DNA of 59,633 nucleotides from an uncultured Selenomonadales bacterium (GTDB taxonomy: Bacteria; Bacillota; Negativicutes; Selenomonadales; Selenomonadaceae), in NCBI GenBank assembly GCA_937877655.1, contig CALFJC010000083.1:1-59633 (forward strand), written 5' to 3'. The notes beneath the pieces were generated by a model, which was given only the letters and a program-made list of their open reading frames with translations, was not told the DNA's origin and did no database searches. Made by a program: the position numbers and the translations under genes. This document shows positions 58,641-59,633 of the stretch, piece after piece. Position 1 is the first letter of the stretch. Every line of letters starts with the position of its first letter.

Positions 58641-59610
58641 ATAAAAACTCGCCGTAAATTTCAAGCAAAATTTTATCGAGCTTTGCGGCGTCGGGAACGT
58701 CGGGCAACTTGGAATTTTTATAAGCCGAAGAAATTTTTCGCTCGTATTCATTTGCCATTTTGAAAATCTCTTCAAACGAAATTTCGCCTGCACGAATTTT
58801 TTTCAACAGCGGCAATTCTTTTTCCCGATAAGTTATCACGCCGCGCCCTTCCAAAATGTCAATGCCCGTCAAGTACAATCGGATCAAATGCATGGCGTGT
58901 TTGTTCAAATGTTTTTCGTCTTTCTTGCAGTCGCGGCGATTCAATTTCGCATAACTTCTCAGCAATGTTTCCAAGCCGGAATTCATTGTCAAAAATTTTT
59001 GCAACGGAAGCTTTTCAGCCGAGATTGAAATTAAAATCTCTTCGTCCTGTATTTCAAAATTTATTTCGGAATTTTTCAGCCCGTATTCCTCGCGGCAAGC
59101 CGTCATCATTGATTCTATCGATTTCAATATGTGAATATTTTTTTCGCGTTGCGGATAGCTGTCATGTGCCAAAGCATTTTGTAACCGCCGAAGTTGCGCC
59201 GTCGCAAAACCGACATATTTTTTATACGCCAATTTTGAAAGAAAAATTTCTGCGTTGTCACGAATTTTTTTGCCCGCCGCGTTCATGTACAAAACATGTT
59301 CGGGGCGCGTGCCGAGCAATTCCAGCGCATTGGGATTATTTTCCGCGCAGAGCTTAAAAAATTTTCGGAGCCCGTAAATTACCGTGTCGGTCTTGTCGTC
59401 CGTAATTTGTTCAAAAGTTTTGTTCGTCAAAATGGAATTCAACGACTCGACGGCAAAGCCGCGAATATCAAGATCTGACTCGGCATTGTTTGTGCCGAAT
59501 GATATTGAGCCCCAAACCGTGAGATAAGCGATATTTTTTCCAAGCCGTTCATCTTCGCGAAGAAAATTATAATCAACGCTTTGCAAAATATTTTTGTCCA
59601 AAAAGTTCAC
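58639..59610 (-). CDS. RlaP-like DNA polymerase beta superfamily nucleotidyltransferase
   Basis: 323 residues from a GTG at 59610, just inside the window edge, with AAAGGGCG before it. The nucleotidyltransferase signature is VWGSISFGTNNAESDLDIRG (Gly-Ser, then Asp-x-Asp). A helical remainder includes NNPNALELLGTRP and AYKKYVGFATAQLRRLQNAL. This pattern fits the RlaP family (Pfam PF10127), thought to act in RNA repair, or related minimal nucleotidyltransferases. No RNA ligase or other repair gene is visible, but the upstream neighbourhood is off the window. Confidence 0.75.
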   Translation of the reverse strand: MNFLDKNILQSVDYNFLREDERLGKNIAYLTVWGSISFGTNNAESDLDIRGFAVESLNSILTNKTFEQITDDKTDTVIYGLRKFFKLCAENNPNALELLGTRPEHVLYMNAAGKKIRDNAEIFLSKLAYKKYVGFATAQLRRLQNALAHDSYPQREKNIHILKSIESMMTACREEYGLKNSEINFEIQDEEILISISAEKLPLQKFLTMNSGLETLLRSYAKLNRRDCKKDEKHLNKHAMHLIRLYLTGIDILEGRGVITYREKELPLLKKIRAGEISFEEIFKMANEYERKISSAYKNSKLPDVPDAAKLDKILLEIYGEFL

Positions 59611-59633
59611 CGCCCTTTAGTTTTGTTTTCGCC

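Overview
The window most likely comes from a diderm Firmicute (Negativicutes, Selenomonas-like). This is inferred from the gene set and order. trmD, rimM, ylqD, khpA, rpsP and ffh form one block. A yceD-rpmF-plsX-fabK-fabD stretch uses FabK rather than FabI. There is a FliB-type lysine methylase and a SCIFF-like radical SAM maturase, and TTG and GTG starts occur with strong purine-rich ribosome sites. Intergenic DNA is full of AAATTTT tracts. No rRNA, CRISPR array or intact transposase was seen.

Layout. 1-3952: a duplicated gene end, then a tight three-gene operon (GHKL-type ATPase plus two uncharacterised proteins) that looks like an accessory or defence cassette. 4019-9648: tgt-yajC, an ABC exporter-like operon, a DUF401-type permease and a beta carbonic anhydrase. 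9689-13195: two decayed IS200/IS605-type elements bracketing a lone glycogen branching enzyme. 13239-19856: a surface-polymer operon (asparagine-synthase-like protein, TagD-like enzyme, two large paralogous TagF-like transferases), with three copies of a promoter-plus-hairpin module. 19860-28658: a housekeeping block (trmD to ffh, tRNA-Cys, secA), an HNH protein and a FkbM methyltransferase. 28676-38071: accessory genes, including a possible toxin pair and a same-strand cluster of papain-like protein, small two-lobed protein, Hsp70-like ATPase, membrane HerA/VirB4-like ATPase, unknown protein and variant radical SAM protein. 38143-47839: fatty-acid synthesis genes, rpmF, yceD, fliB-like and asd. 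47967-53160: rfbA, a SCIFF-maturase-like enzyme, an HD protein, hisZ and a GH25 protein without its catalytic acids. 53259-59610: tRNA-Arg, msrAB, two clan CD peptidase-like secreted proteins behind a consensus promoter, and an RlaP-like nucleotidyltransferase.

Two features repeat across the window. Short tandem arrays built from words of about seven bases (AATTAGG, AACCTAT and others), most of them able to fold into hairpins, sit at gene 3' ends and in six cases supply the stop codon. A multi-hairpin element of about 150 bp occurs three times. The strongest candidates for undescribed biology are the 30614-38071 cluster, the 251-3952 operon, the heptamer arrays and the promoter-hairpin modules.
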